A DNA stretch of 64,000 bases from Ligustrum vulgare. Taxonomy: Eukaryota > Streptophyta > Magnoliopsida > Lamiales > Oleaceae. How positions within the stretch are numbered: the first letter of the stretch is position 1; the number at the start of each line of letters is the position of its first letter. Made by a program: the position numbers and the translations under genes. The notes under the pieces were generated by a model. The model saw only the letters and a program-made list of their open reading frames with translations, made no database searches and had not been told where the DNA came from. Shown here piece by piece: positions 47,751 through 59,951 of this stretch. The DNA is taken from contig OY743190.1 in NCBI GenBank assembly GCA_963555705.1, forward strand, positions 13,057,501-13,121,500, written 5' to 3'.

Positions 47751-47911
47751 GGAAGAATTGGTTCCTCCTTCCTCAGCATTCGTCAATTGGTGACGTGGGA
47801 AATGGACATTCAGTTCATGCACGAAAGCTTTTTTTACCGTCCATTGGGTATTTGTCTTTATCTCACTCCTCCAACTCATCACTGTAATTCTTTCGTCACA
47901 CAAGCGTGAAG
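47751..47911 (-). pseudogene. First part of the split unidentified reading frame, with a 13-bp terminal inverted repeat
   Basis: Holds the proposed ATG (47879-47877) of the 123-codon frame described at 36443. CACAAGCGTGAAG (47899-47911) is the perfect inverted partner of CTTCACGCTTGTG at 5816-5828, so the pre-insertion unit of about 400 bp is bounded by 13-bp inverted repeats. Confidence 0.4.
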
Positions 47912-49163
47912 CGATACGTTATAATAATACAACATCCATGCATAAAGAATTAGGTTTTAGGGTCCTCGAGCCCACCCGCCAAAGGGTTAAGTTATTTAAT
48001 TAATAAAATATTTTTTTCTTTATTTTAAAATAAAAATCTAATTAAAACCTGGATTTAGAAATTTTAAACATTTTTTTCTTAAATTTGAGTCTTCAACTGT
48101 GTATTGTTCCCAAAGTTAAACTTAAACCCATAAATTATTAGTACCATAATAATTCTTGATAAACTAGAGCCGTGTTTGGAGTTTATGGATTTTTTTTTTC
48201 CCTTTTTCCCATGACCCACACTTTCTTTACGAAGTGAATTATGGAATTTTTTTTTATGGGCCCACACTTCGTGGAATTCAAGAAAGCATCATAATTCATA
48301 GGCTCCATACAAATACTATTTTTTTTTTTTTGATCGGACCATACAAATACTATTTAATCCTAGTTTAAGATTGTTTTTAAGTTAAATTGAAAATTAGTAA
48401 GGATAAATTCGATAATTATAATTTCACTTTCTTTTGTTCAGGTAATTATACTTTAATTTTGTTTTACATCGACATTTTGATATAACTTAAATCGAGTAAT
48501 CACACTTAATTTGATTTCAATTAAGCAATTTTATAATAAATTGCAATAATTATAATTGATGATGTGATGGTCAATAAATGTTACACACTGTTCTTTTACA
48601 CAATCATTGTAATTTATAAATAAATTTATAAATAATACAATTTTTCAAATCACTTTAACCACATACATTTTTTCTCTTTAATTTTAAACAACATATCTTA
48701 CCTAAAAAAAAAAATTCTAACAATCCGCCGCCGAACGGTTTTAACACTTGTAATAGTTTGTTGTGGCATGAAATAAGTACATCTTCATTAAAATAAATGG
48801 TGGACGTCATGTCGTCAATTTTAGCCTGTTCAAGTGAAGAAATTATACAAAATTATCTTATTGAAATCAAATTAATGTGTAGTTATCTGATTGGATAAAA
48901 TTGAAGTACGGTTATCTCATTATATATTTTGAAAGTATAATTATTGTAAATGAATATTTATTGGATCAAATAATAGAGAACGAAATCCTTTCGCTGGGTA
49001 ATCAAATACTACAAATTGAACCTGAAGATCCCACTTATCATAGGTTAGGGTCTTAGGGTGCAAAACTTTCAACGGACGAGCTTGATATAGATTTTAAGAT
49101 AATAAATTTGGCTAAAAATGAATTTTTAAAGAATGGTTAAAAAGTTGGAAAAAAAATTTTCAG

Positions 49164-49204
<41 letters not shown>

Positions 49205-50282
49205 ATGATTCCACGTGCAAATTATTATAACGAGAGGAAATGACTTTGAAGAAAAATAAATATTATATAACCTCTACCAATCAGCCATCAGGTATATAAT
49301 ATTTTTATTTTATTTTTTTGGCTTAAGGTTCCCATGTACATGCCCCTATATGCTACCATATTTTCTACAATCTACCTGTCTATATAAAAATGAGTAGGGG
49401 CCTCACAGTTGATTTGTGGTTGTCCCCTATTTTGTCATTTACAGCCCGTTCTAAGTGGAATAAATTATTTATAAATTTTTTTTACACAATTTCTCAAATC
49501 ATATTTTAAACACACAAATTTTTTCTCTTCAAATTTCAACTATATATTTTAACTAGAAAATATAAAAAAAATCGTGAAAGAGCCGCCGAGCAGTTCGTTA
49601 GAGTATTTGAATGGTTAGATTTTTCATTAAAAATGTCAAATTAATGAAAATATTTTTCATGTTTTGTGCTTGATTGACAATTCTTGATGTCAAATAATTT
49701 CTAGAATTATTCTATAGTGTGTGGACTCCACACACAAATGTGACAGCTTTTGTCAAGGGGATTGTGAGAATAGACTAAGATAGTATTTGATAGGTCCTTT
49801 TGCCATGGAACTTGGAAAATGTTTTCCTATTTTTCACCTTTATTTGTGTTTGGTATATTAACTTTGCCTTGAAAAGTCATTTCCTACTTTATTATACTTT
49901 ACCTTGTTTTGGTGGAAAATCAATTCTTAACACTTTAGTAAAAAATGGTTTCCAACTTTATATGATAAACATTAAACGCCTCGTTTGATAATTTTTGTTG
50001 TTAATTGACTTATTTTTTTCTAGAAGTTAATATTATTATTATCAAGTACAAATGTATTAAAAGTTAAAAAAATTTATTAAAATAGCTAGATTTTGTTTTA
50101 TTTATCATGAAAAATAATGTCAATCAAATAACAAAATTTGAAAAATTCTTGACTTTTTCCCACAAACAAAATTAAACCAATCAAATACATTAAATTTTCA
50201 ATTATCAGGAAATCAATTCATATGAATTCAATTCCTTAGAATTCGTTTTTTTTTTCACCCTCACTATCAAACGGACCTTATT

Positions 50283-50334
<52 letters not shown>

Positions 50335-50414
50335 GGTGGAAAAATAAAATATTTTCTTTTTCTATATTTTATCAAACACCCTCTCTCTCTCTCTCAATTT
50401 TATGGGTTCAAATT
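47912..50414. other. AT-rich intergenic DNA with simple repeats
   Basis: No gene seen. Contains a 39-nt A-run (49164-49202), a (TC)n microsatellite (50287-50331) with a second CT stretch near 50379-50396. Two diverged copies of a roughly 150-bp repeat (about 48590-48760 and 49460-49610) share TTTTTCTCT...AAATTT and CCGCCGA(A/G)C. Short reading frames here have no supporting features. Confidence 0.5.
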
Positions 50415-51125
50415 TAGAAGTGTCAATCCGGGTGGTCCGGGTCGGGTTGACCCGTCAATAAAAAGCCCAGTAACGGCCTGCTAGTAAAAAAAAAGCCCGC
50501 CCGCTGCGGGTTACGGGTTAACCCGCAAATTTTGAACTACAACCTACGCCCACCCGCTGGTCCATGCGGGTCGCGGTTTGTTCTAATTTAGCCCGTATGA
50601 ATAAAAACATAGATTTTTCATATTTATAGCAAATTTTTTGTCAAGTTTCTAAATACAAAATGATTAAAATGGTAAATTCATATTTATACCATAAAATATT
50701 TACATAGAATTTAAAATTATAGTTTATGTTATATGAATTACTTCTAAATTTGCAAATTTAAATAAAATATAAACAAATAACAATTAAATGATAAATGTAT
50801 TTCTAATTACTATTGTCAAAAGACATTACTTTTTTAGCTATTAGTGAGAAAAAAATAAGATTTTACTTTAAAAGTTGTATTAGAGTTTCTAGAAGAAGAG
50901 AAATTTTCAATGTTACAATATTTAATAAAAACAGTTTTTTTTTTTTTTAATTTTTACGGGCCAGCGGGTTAACCGCGGCTCGCGAAGGTTTGACCCGCAA
51001 AACTCGCGGTTCACAACTTCTTGACCCGTGAACCGCCCGCACGGGTCATGGGTCGGCCCGCGGTCCCGAGTCAATTCGAGCTGATTTTCACGGGTCTGGT
51101 CGGCCCGTCACTCTTGACACCTCCG
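50415..51125. mobile_element. hAT-like MITE with GC-rich subterminal repeats
   Basis: 711 bp. Ends TAGAAGTGTCAA and, inverted, CGGAGGTGTCAA (9 of 12 match). Flanked by 8-bp near-identical repeats TTCAAATT (50407-50414) and TTCAAATG (51126-51133). Both ends are packed with GGGTT(G/A)ACCCG, CCCGC and GCGGGT motifs, as is usual for hAT subterminal regions, while the middle is AT-rich and non-coding. Confidence 0.75.
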
Positions 51126-51133
51126 TTCAAATG

Positions 51134-51717
51134 AGGTCATAGCAAGATTTTGATATTGATGTTAGTTTTCACATAATACGTTCCACATTACTTTTGAATT
51201 ACAAAATTGTCAATCGTATAACCGTTTAAAATAGTATCTTAATAATATATTTTTCATGAATCTACTTTCGTTTCATTTTCGACATATATACTCTAAACAA
51301 AACTAAGTTTTTAATGTTCCATTTTCAAAATCTCATAAAAAACTACTAACTTATCTTTTCAGAATATACTTTTTATTTGTGGACGCCCATTAGTCTGTCT
51401 TTTTTTTTCCACCTCTTTGCTTTTCTTCTTTTAATCAACTTTATGGAATCAAAAGAAGTCATAATAGCAAGATCTTGATATTAATGTTAAGTTCTCACAT
51501 AGTTGTTTACCACATTATTTTCGATTTATAAAATTGTCGAACATAGCAAAAGTTATAATCATTTAAAATGTCCCTTGACAATGTATTTTTCATTTTTTCA
51601 TGAATTAATTTTCACCTCATTTTCAACATATGTATTCTAGACAAAACCAGATTTTTAATGTTACACTTCAAAAAGCTCATAAAAAACTACAAATTTGTGT
51701 TTTCAAAATATGCTTTT
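51134..51717. repeat. Diverged direct duplication (~320-bp period)
   Basis: 51134-51390 and about 51450-51710 align with many substitutions; shared blocks include AGCAAGAT(T/C)TTGATATT, TTTTTCATGAAT, TTTTTAATGTT and CTCATAAAAAACTAC. No coding potential. The second copy ends at the start of the Tat-like LTR. Confidence 0.65.
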
Positions 51718-52667
51718 TGTTAAGTGCATTTTTATACACTTTTTATACCTTAACCTAGCATATTTTGGAATATTTTGAGCAAATATCTACTAATTTATGC
51801 ATATTTTGTGTTTAAATATGTTAATGTCCAAGTTTGAGGCCAAGAATTACAAAAGGAGTGAAGATTTAGCTGAAATTCCAAATTTGGGGACCATGGTGTC
51901 ACTTCCGGGAAGTCTTGGATGAGTTGCGCAATTAAACGAGGGACCAAATTGCAAGATTTTAAAAGTTAAAGGGAAAAATTGCAATTTTAGAAGGACATGT
52001 TGCATCCGGGCCCAAAGAAAGGTACCGTGATCTACCAGCGAAGGCCCAATAGTGGCCCAACGGACCTTAACCCACAGCTAAGGCCTAAAATATCACTTTG
52101 GGATGAATGCCGAGGTGGTACGCCAAGCAAACCTCTTTAGCCGACCTGGTTAACGCCTAGCCGATGTGCTTTATGCTCAGCCAGGGCGCTTTATGACGGT
52201 GACCAGAAGAGAGATGGAGTCAGTGATGGGACACCGCCTTTACCAAGACGTGACAGGCGCCCATCCCCTTCGAAATGTAGCAATGATTACGGTTGAAAAT
52301 CAAGGTTGTCACATCCATGAACTAGGGTGATGACAAGTGTAAAGTACGCCACGTGTCGTGATCCGAGACAAGAAGTTCCTCTATAAATGAAGCGCAATTA
52401 TCTCCAAGTTAAGGGTTAGCATTTTTACTCTCTTAACTGAATATTTACTCTCACTCCCTTTTCTCTCTTTTACGCACTTATATTTCCCGCACTCAAATTA
52501 TATTTGCTTGACATGGGCACTGACTTAGGCATCGGAGTGCAAACGGGAGCCACCTCGGCCCCCTTTGCAAACTGATTGTTTGTCACAGTGCGCAGGAGAT
52601 CCACGTGTTCAAGAGGGAGGAGCTGAGACGTGTTGGTCCAAGGTCCAGCCGGATTTTGTGGTCAACA
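51718..52667 (+). mobile_element. 5' LTR of a Tat-like element
   Basis: 950 bp from TGTTAAGTGC to GGTCAACA, with a TATA box TATAAAT at 52382-52388. Followed by primer-binding site TGGCGCCGTCTGTGGGAA at 52671-52688, characteristic of Tat-lineage elements (matching tRNA not assigned). The 3' LTR lies outside the window. Confidence 0.8.
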
Positions 52668-52739
52668 TTTTGGCGCCGTCTGTGGGAAACCATACTGCTA
52701 ACCACGAAAACACATGGTAAAAAGCCATACATAGAAAGG

Positions 52740-53060
52740 TAGTCCTGAAAAAGGACGAAGAACCATTTACGAAGGAGCGGATAACTGCAAAGAGCTTTGA
52801 AAGATAAGCTGGTTGTCCTTGAAAAAGGTAAGAGCTTTGAAAGATAAGCTGGTCGGCCTTGAAAAAGGTAAGAGCTTTGAAAGACAAGTCCGTTACCCTT
52901 AAAAAAGAAAAAGAAAAAAACTTTGAAACATAAGTTTATTCACCTTGAAAAGACGTATAACTTTGAGATATAAGTTTAGTAACCTTGAAAAAGGCGGGGA
53001 TTTTTGAAATGAAAGTCCACTCATCTTTGAAAGACAAGATAAGATTAAGGAATTTCCCTA
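52740..53060 (+). repeat. Degenerate 45-55 bp repeats in the Tat-like leader
   Basis: About six copies of CCTTGAAAAAGGTAAGAGC followed by TTTGAAAGATAAG(C/T)TGGT, increasingly diverged towards gag. Each intact unit contains AAGGTAAGAG, which resembles a 5' splice site. Confidence 0.7.
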
Positions 53061-53064
53061 AAAC

Positions 53065-53450
53065 ATGAATGAAAGTGATGGTGATGTTAACCCCCGTAGG
53101 GGCAGAAGTGGCCAACATAGAGAGGGCGAGGTTCCTCAAGGACTTCATGAAAACGCCAATGAGGAAGTGACACAACCTAACCCACCTCGCCGGCACCGTA
53201 ATCGCCGCATGATGCGAGATATGACATGCATGGCGGCCCAAATGTTAGAAATGCAGAAGCAGCAGATAGAACAGACTGCTGCAATGAATGCCTTTATGGC
53301 CAGAGGGTATGTTATGAATGAACCCATGATGTCTCAGCAATACCCACTGTCACATTATTCACCATCCGAGGCGGCCACTGCCTCGTATTATTACCAAGAT
53401 CCACAGGCATATGCCGAGGTGGAATCTGAGCCCATCTACGAGGAAGACCC
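53065..53450 (+). pseudogene. Tat-like gag, N-terminal part
   Basis: ATG at 53065, MNESDGDVNPRRGRSG, a low-complexity basic and glutamine-rich region (MLEMQKQQIEQTAAM) and an acidic end (EPIYEEDP). Interrupted by LOG element C after GAGGAAGACCC; the TSD GACCC is at 53446-53450 and 62099-62103, and the frame continues from there. Confidence 0.8.
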
Positions 53451-55401
53451 TGTAGCGACCAAGAATTTTTACGCGATTAATAATTATTTTAATAGAAAAT
53501 CGTGTCGCTACTATTTCACCCATTTTTATTAAGTTAACGCCACGACGTATTCGTATAGCCAAGTCAAGAAATAATCGAGATCGTTCGATTTTAAATTAAA
53601 TTCCGAATTTCTAAAAATATCTCCATTCTCTTGATTTAAAGTATATTAAGTCCAAGTACTTAATTCAATGTTATCCCAATATTTATTTATACAAAAATTA
53701 TTTTTATTATTGAAATTAAGAAAATATATGCAAGCATGAGAGGTTCCATTATATATAATAATTATGAGAATCTTAATTTAATAAATATGGAAAAGTATAT
53801 GAATGGTTGATAAGACTCCATTATATGTAATCATGAAGAGCATAATATTTGTATAAATATGGAAAAGTATATGAATGGTTGATAAGACTCCATTATATGT
53901 AATCATGAAGAGCATAATATTTGTATAAATATGGAAAAGTATATGAATGGTTGATAAGATTCCATTATATGTAATCATGAAGAGCATAATATTTGTATAA
54001 ATATGGAAAAGTATATGAATGGTTGATAAGACTCCATTATATGTAATCATGAAGAGCATAATATTTGTATAAATATGGAAAAGTATATGAATGGTTGATA
54101 AGACTCCATTATATGTAATCATGAAGAGCATAATATTTGTATAAATATGGAAAAGTATATGAATGGTGCTTTACTTTAAGAAAAGGATGTGTTAAAATTA
54201 ATAGAATTGAATGATTATGTTTACAATATGCCAACTTTATACATCTATTTAAACCCATCTCTTTTACACACAACTCTACACATATACACTTATTTCCAAT
54301 CTCTTGACAAAATCCACAAGTAAGAGAAATTCAAGGTGGTCAAGAAAGTTTTGGTCCATTTACTACTACACTTCATTTTAATCTTTTAAAAGGTAAGTAT
54401 ATCTTATGTTTTTATGAAAAGTAAATATGTTTTTATGAAAGGTAAATACACCTTATGTTTTTATGAAAAGTAAGTATGTTTTTATGACAAGTAAGTATAT
54501 CTTATGTTTTTATGAAAAGTAAGTATGTTTTTATGAAAGGTAAATACACCTTATGTTTTTATGAAAAGTAAGTATGTTTTTATGACAAGTAAGTATATCT
54601 TATGTTTTTATGAAAAGTAAGTATGTTTTTATGAAAGGTAAATACACCTTATGTTTTTATGAAAAGTAAGTATGTTTTTATGACAAGTAAGTATATCTTA
54701 TGTTTTTATGAAAAGTAAGTATGTTTTTATGAAAGGTAAATACACCTTATGTTTTTATGAAAAGTAAGTATGTTTTTATGACAAGTAAGTATATCTTATG
54801 TTTTTATGAAAAGTAAGTATGTTTTTATGAAAGGTAAATACACCTTATGTTTTTATGAAAAGTAAGTATATCTTATGTTTTTATGAAAATGTTTGGATCA
54901 TTGCTATGAAATCAATCTCACAAGATTGTTATGGGTTCCATATGATATGTTTATGATTATGCTAAGGGGACCGGAGTTTATTAGCGCTACACATAAGAAT
55001 TCTTGCCATTTAAGTTCGGTAAAATTCTTGTGTCTCCCTATGTTTATGAGTATTTCGATCCTATCCTATGTTATGATGAAAATGATCCATATGCTTTCAA
55101 AAGAAAATTTATGCTTGGTATACTTACTGGGATTTTATAAATCTCACTCCACGATATTTACCATTTTCAGATAATTGAAGGTTCGAGGCGGTCAACATGG
55201 AAGTGGCAAAAGTGGTTAAGATTGATGAGATAATTATGTTGAACTTTATGTAAGAAAATTATGTTCTATTTTTATTCACAAATAAAATTATGGGATTCTA
55301 ATTATTCTTTTGAATAATTTTACATTTCTATTTAAGTCTCGATAATATGATATGAGTCACTTTTAGTGGCACTCGAATGGTCGAGAATTCGGGTCGTCAC
55401 A
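53451..55401 (+). repeat. LOG element C 5' LTR
   Basis: 1951 bp with six 72-bp units (53785-54165) then the minisatellite (about 54390-54885). In element sense the minisatellite units read GAAAAGTAAGTATG and GACAAGTAAGTATATC. A TATA-like TATTTAAACC at 54245 precedes the array. Confidence 0.92.
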
Positions 55402-55458
55402 GTTGGTATCAAAGACAAGAGTTTTAAAAACGATTCTGTAGATTTTTGAAATTTTATT

Positions 55459-55495
<37 letters not shown>

Positions 55496-56136
55496 ATTTT
55501 CACATGTCAAGTATGGTTATGATTTTGAAAAGTATGATGAAATTTGATGTGCGAATTTCAAGGACAAAATTCATTTTAAGCAAGGGAGTTTGTAATGTTC
55601 TGAAGATTTTATGGAATATAATTAGTTAGTGATATGATGTTTATATTGATGTCTTTGATAAATTTCTAGAAGTTCGGGGACTAAAGGAAAATAAGATTTG
55701 ACGATAAAATTTTATTTGGGTTAATTAGGCCCAATCTTATGTAAAGATGCGAAATGATTAATAATAATTTTTTTTTAAAAAATATTTTAACTCATCACTC
55801 TACTATGTCACTCTCCACGTATTGACTCCTCGAACCAGGTATGTTATATGCTTTGCAAGTCATTTACGATTTTATTAAGACATGTTAAGTATGAAATATT
55901 CATATGTTATGAATCTTTAAGTGAAATATACATGTTGAGTATGATATGAATTGATAGAAGCCTAAATTTTAATTTATTCATTTTAATGTAGAATCATGAG
56001 ACATAGAGGATATTGATATGAATTTTGGTTCATATTAAGCTTAGTAAGATTGACTCAATTAGAAATTAAGTTGGGTTGTAACTTTGGCCCAAAATATATG
56101 GAATAATATATTAAACAAACAAAATTGATAATGAAT

Positions 56137-56515
56137 TGTACAATAATTTATCCCTTTATCACTACCTTTGTGTAAAAACAAGGGAAAAACTGTGGATGGT
56201 TATTAGTACTTCCTCTTCAAGTTTCAATTTTCGGTTCAATAATTTATCCCTTTATCACTACCTTTGCTTAAAAGTAAGGAAAAACTGTGGATGATTATTG
56301 GTACCACTCTTCAAGTTTCAATTTTCGGTTCAATAATTTATCCCTTTATCACTACCTTTGCTTAAAAGCAAGGAAAAACTGTGGATGATTATTGGTACCA
56401 CTCTTCAAGTTTCAATTTTCGGTTCAATAATTTATCCCTTTATCACTACCTTTGCTTAAAAGCAAGGAAAAACTGTGGATGATTATTGGTACCACTCTTC
56501 AAGTTTCAATTTTGA
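56137..56515. repeat. 94-bp tandem repeat, four copies in element C
   Basis: Reverse complement of the arrays in A and B; three typical copies plus the variant copy (56137-56236). Followed by a 20-nt A-run. The flanking internal DNA (55402-57224) has no gene. Confidence 0.85.
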
Positions 56516-57478
56516 AAAAAAAAAAAAAAAAAAAAATATGATTTACGAATGATTTTCAAAATAATCTTTGTCGTAAAGTTTAGAAATGATGAGCCCTAAA
56601 TGGACTTTGCATAATTGATTTTAGACATGGCACTAAGTATGAGAAGTCAACAGAAAGGACTAGATAATATTTTCGAATTATTCATCGTTTAGATTAAACG
56701 AGAAATAGAAAGTCAGTTTTATGAAGTTATGATGAGATGTTGAGATTATAAGTGATATGATTTTATTGAGATTTTTATGAGAAGAATTATGAAGTTGGAG
56801 ATTTAAAGTTTAGGCTCTTAATTATTGAGAAATAAGGACTTGATATGGTGATATTAGAAATTATGATTTGAAATTTCTATGTTGAGGAATTATGAATTGA
56901 TTTTCTGGAATATTTATGATGATATTGAAGTTTGATGAAATTGTGATCAAATGTACAATTAGTTATTATTGTGAGTTATGAAGTATGCTTACGATTTGGA
57001 TAAGTCCAAATTTCAAAGGAAAACTCTGCCTAGAATTTTATCGTTTGGAGTTAAGAGCATAGTATGGTATGCAATCACTAAGAGAATTGAAGTTAGACAT
57101 ACAAGTTCATTTACATCACAAACGAGATTTAGTAGATGATAACAGAGATATTATTATTTTCTCATAAGGAGAACACACAAGAGTCACCTTAGAAAGGAAA
57201 TACATGAAAACACGCAAAAGCAAAAGAAAGCAACATGGGAAATTCCTCAAATTGAGAGATGTGTTTCCGGAGTAGCCGTATCCTACCACCTCTGACCTTT
57301 TGAGGAAATAAAGAAACCTTCAAAAAGGTGTGTTTCGAGAGTAAGAATACTCCGTAATCTACCACCTGGAACCTTTGAGGTACACACAAGATTTAAACAT
57401 TAAGGAAAATCCTAGGAAATTAGAGGGGTGTCTCGAGAGTAAGAATACTCCGTACTCTACCCCCACCTATTCTAAGAT

Positions 57479-58132
57479 TCATAAAGTTAAGTTTACATTA
57501 ACCGGACTCCATTTTCGCTTGATTCCCCTTCCTTGCGACCAATCTATCTTAACCCCTGCTGGATCTTGTATTGAGATATATGACTGCAGTTTATCCAGTA
57601 GTTCATCAATAGTAGGAGCAGAAATAAGGAGTCTTCTGGAAAATGGAGAGATGAATCCCTGTTCCACAGCATAATCAAGAAAGGTTAACAAGCCATCAAA
57701 GAAATTGTTAACATTCAGAAGCCCAATAGGCTTAGTATGGAGATCTAGTTGAGCCCACGAGGTAATGTTAAAGATTTCTTCTAAGGTACCAAAACCTCCG
57801 GGCAGGGCTATAAAGGCATCAGAACCATATAGCATACAAGTTATGCGTTCATGGATGGATAAGGTTTGAACTTCATGCCCTCGTGTTTTTCCTGCAACAT
57901 CTACCAAAGGGACAGGTATGACCCCCATTACTTTTGATTTCTCTGCAAGAGCAGATTGGGAAACACAACCCATTAGACCACTGCTACCACCCCCATACAC
58001 AAGAGTGATACCTTTTTCCCCCAGTTTCTTTCCAAGATCTACGGCCGCTTCTAGATAACTGAAGCCTTTCCCCACTTTTGATCCACAAAATACACAAATA
58101 GTTTTGATCTGTCGAAGTTTTGGTGCTTCCAT
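57479..58132 (-). CDS. LOG: LOG-type cytokinin riboside 5'-monophosphate phosphoribohydrolase (element C)
   Basis: Intact 217-residue frame, ATG at 58132. Same motifs as the copy at 25210 (YGGGSSGLMG, HERITCM, PGGFGTLEE) and the same Lys-to-Ile change at 97. Residues 25 (Ser) and 69 (Met) differ from A. The TTTAAATAG box and the stem-loop segments after the stop are kept. C and B share Ser25, so the stop in B arose on a C-like sequence. Confidence 0.93.
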   Translation of the reverse strand: MEAPKLRQIKTICVFCGSKVGKGFSYLEAAVDLGKKLGEKGITLVYGGGSSGLMGCVSQSALAEKSKVMGVIPVPLVDVAGKTRGHEVQTLSIHERITCMLYGSDAFIALPGGFGTLEEIFNITSWAQLDLHTKPIGLLNVNNFFDGLLTFLDYAVEQGFISPFSRRLLISAPTIDELLDKLQSYISIQDPAGVKIDWSQGRGIKRKWSPVNVNLTL

Positions 58133-58469
58133 CTTTGATAGTATAGAAGAGAAAACTTACGAAGAAGATGTGATTTTGGGATGCCTGAACTATGAAATAT
58201 GTTTGGCTATTTAAAGCCGGAAAAACTTACTGTTTTTCATTGATTCTGAAAAAGTAAAGATTTACTTTTGATAAAATCGGCCAACTTTTGACTGTTTTAC
58301 CAAAGATATCACCTTTCGGTGATTTATTTCCAGCTTTATCAAACCTCGAGAAAGGAAAATATATTTATTTCCAGCTTTATCAAAACTCGAGAAAGGAAAA
58401 TATATTTTATTTCCAAAACGCGTGAAAGAAAACAGCAAAATATTTTAAATGTGTATCAAGAGATTTACC

Positions 58470-59021
58470 TTATATCATTGATGAACTGCCAGAAGCCTCA
58501 TTTTGTAAAACAGACTGGCAAACAGGATCTTTTGCTATTATATTTTGGAGACTATAACGATTTTTGTCCCCGTTAAACTGAGCGTATAAGGAGAAAAGTT
58601 CACGTTGCACATAACCACTTGGGTGCGTCTCAAGAGTCAGTCGAATATCATCCAAAGACTCCTTACTCAGTCCACCCTTTATGAATTTGATTTTATCATC
58701 CCGATTAGTAGAAGAATATCCTACTGTTTTGCAACGAGTATCACAGTTCCAACGAGCACATTTGTAGCAACCATTCAGCCTTTTTGCTCTTCGTTTCTTT
58801 GCGAAGGTGCTTTTGCCTAAACCAGGCATGTGCTTTGGAAATGTCATAGGTAATTCACCAGATAGTCGAACCTTTGCTTCGATCAACCAGCGAACATCTT
58901 CTGAAACACCATGAGCCATCAGCAACCTCAATCTTTCGAGTCTTATTCGATAAATTTTCCTCAGATCATTCATTGGAAGACTGGAATAATACTTGCGAAT
59001 GTTTGTAAGAATGATATCCAT
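58470..59021 (-). CDS. Basic Cys4 protein (element C)
   Basis: Intact 183-residue frame, ATG at 59021, upstream of and co-oriented with the LOG gene (about 340 bp apart). Cys85, Cys88, Cys93 and Cys97 and the KKRRAKRL patch are conserved; between A and B/C roughly ten residues differ over the alignable part, none in the Cys cluster. Confidence 0.7.
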   Translation of the reverse strand: MDIILTNIRKYYSSLPMNDLRKIYRIRLERLRLLMAHGVSEDVRWLIEAKVRLSGELPMTFPKHMPGLGKSTFAKKRRAKRLNGCYKCARWNCDTRCKTVGYSSTNRDDKIKFIKGGLSKESLDDIRLTLETHPSGYVQRELFSLYAQFNGDKNRYSLQNIIAKDPVCQSVLQNEASGSSSMI

Positions 59022-59951
59022 GTTTTGATGGATCTAACCTCTTCCCAGCATGAACTATTTAAAAGCATTAAGGATCGGAGGAAATCCGCGTGATATTGAT
59101 TCCAGCAAGAAAGCGCGGAATAGAATAATGGAAAAGAGGGAACAAGAGTTATGCGCCGTTTACTTTCTTGATAAAAGGAAGATTTGATGATGACGGGATT
59201 TGAGATATGGAATATTTTCTTGGATTTTGGGTACTGATATTTTGATATAATAATCAAGGTATAGAAATAATACGGGGATACGTGAAAGTGAAATAAGGAC
59301 TGTATTGAATCAGGATTAATAAGTTTGTGCAAGTGAAAGGAATACCTTACGGGAAATGTTATGATATTTGAGTTAAGAATTTTAATTATTTGGGAGATAT
59401 TTGTTTATTGAATTTTGCAGAAATTTTGGGTTACAAATATTGGAAAGATAAACTGATGATTATGTTGATATGTGAATAACATGTTTGGGTATATTACATA
59501 GAGAATATTCAGGTAATCGTTTTAATTATTTTGGGATATTTGGTGATAAGAAGAAATGACAAATTATTATGGTATGATATGTTAGTAAAGATTTATTGAA
59601 ATTTTAGAGATATTAATACGAATATTTGAGGTTACATGATACGATGATAAGTGACAGGTTACATGAGTACTACAAGATATGATGAAATATCACATACGAT
59701 TGGGAATTTTCATTTTGATTCAGAAGAATTTATGAGTAGACATATGTCTATTATTGATAGAAAAGTTCATGTCTTAAGAAAACAAATTGATGCATTTAGT
59801 CAAAGTCCAGTGGGTTAAATATGGTTGGGTTAAATATGGTAGCGATGATGCTACATAAGAAGAAGAAGAAGAGATTCTGATTAAGTGTTCAGAAATCATA
59901 AGATCAAGTAAGTTTAATTTCGAGGACGAAATTATTTTAAGGGGGTAAGTT

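Noticed and set aside
49780..50280. Possible MITE between TTTGATAGGTCC and GGACCTTA
   Set aside because: The inverted match is only a few bases around GGTCC and no convincing TSD was found.
54893..55174. 93-codon frame (CHLSSVKFLCLPMFMS...) repeated in all six LOG-element LTRs
   Set aside because: It begins with TTG, has no ATG at its start, shows no domain, and its conservation is explained by recent duplication of the LTR.
27023..56515. 94-bp repeats considered as a CRISPR-like array
   Set aside because: Contiguous tandem units without unique spacers, in plant nuclear DNA.
57375..57674. 99-codon plus-strand frame over the LOG 3' end
   Set aside because: Antisense to the LOG gene and to its stem-loop segments; no family resemblance.
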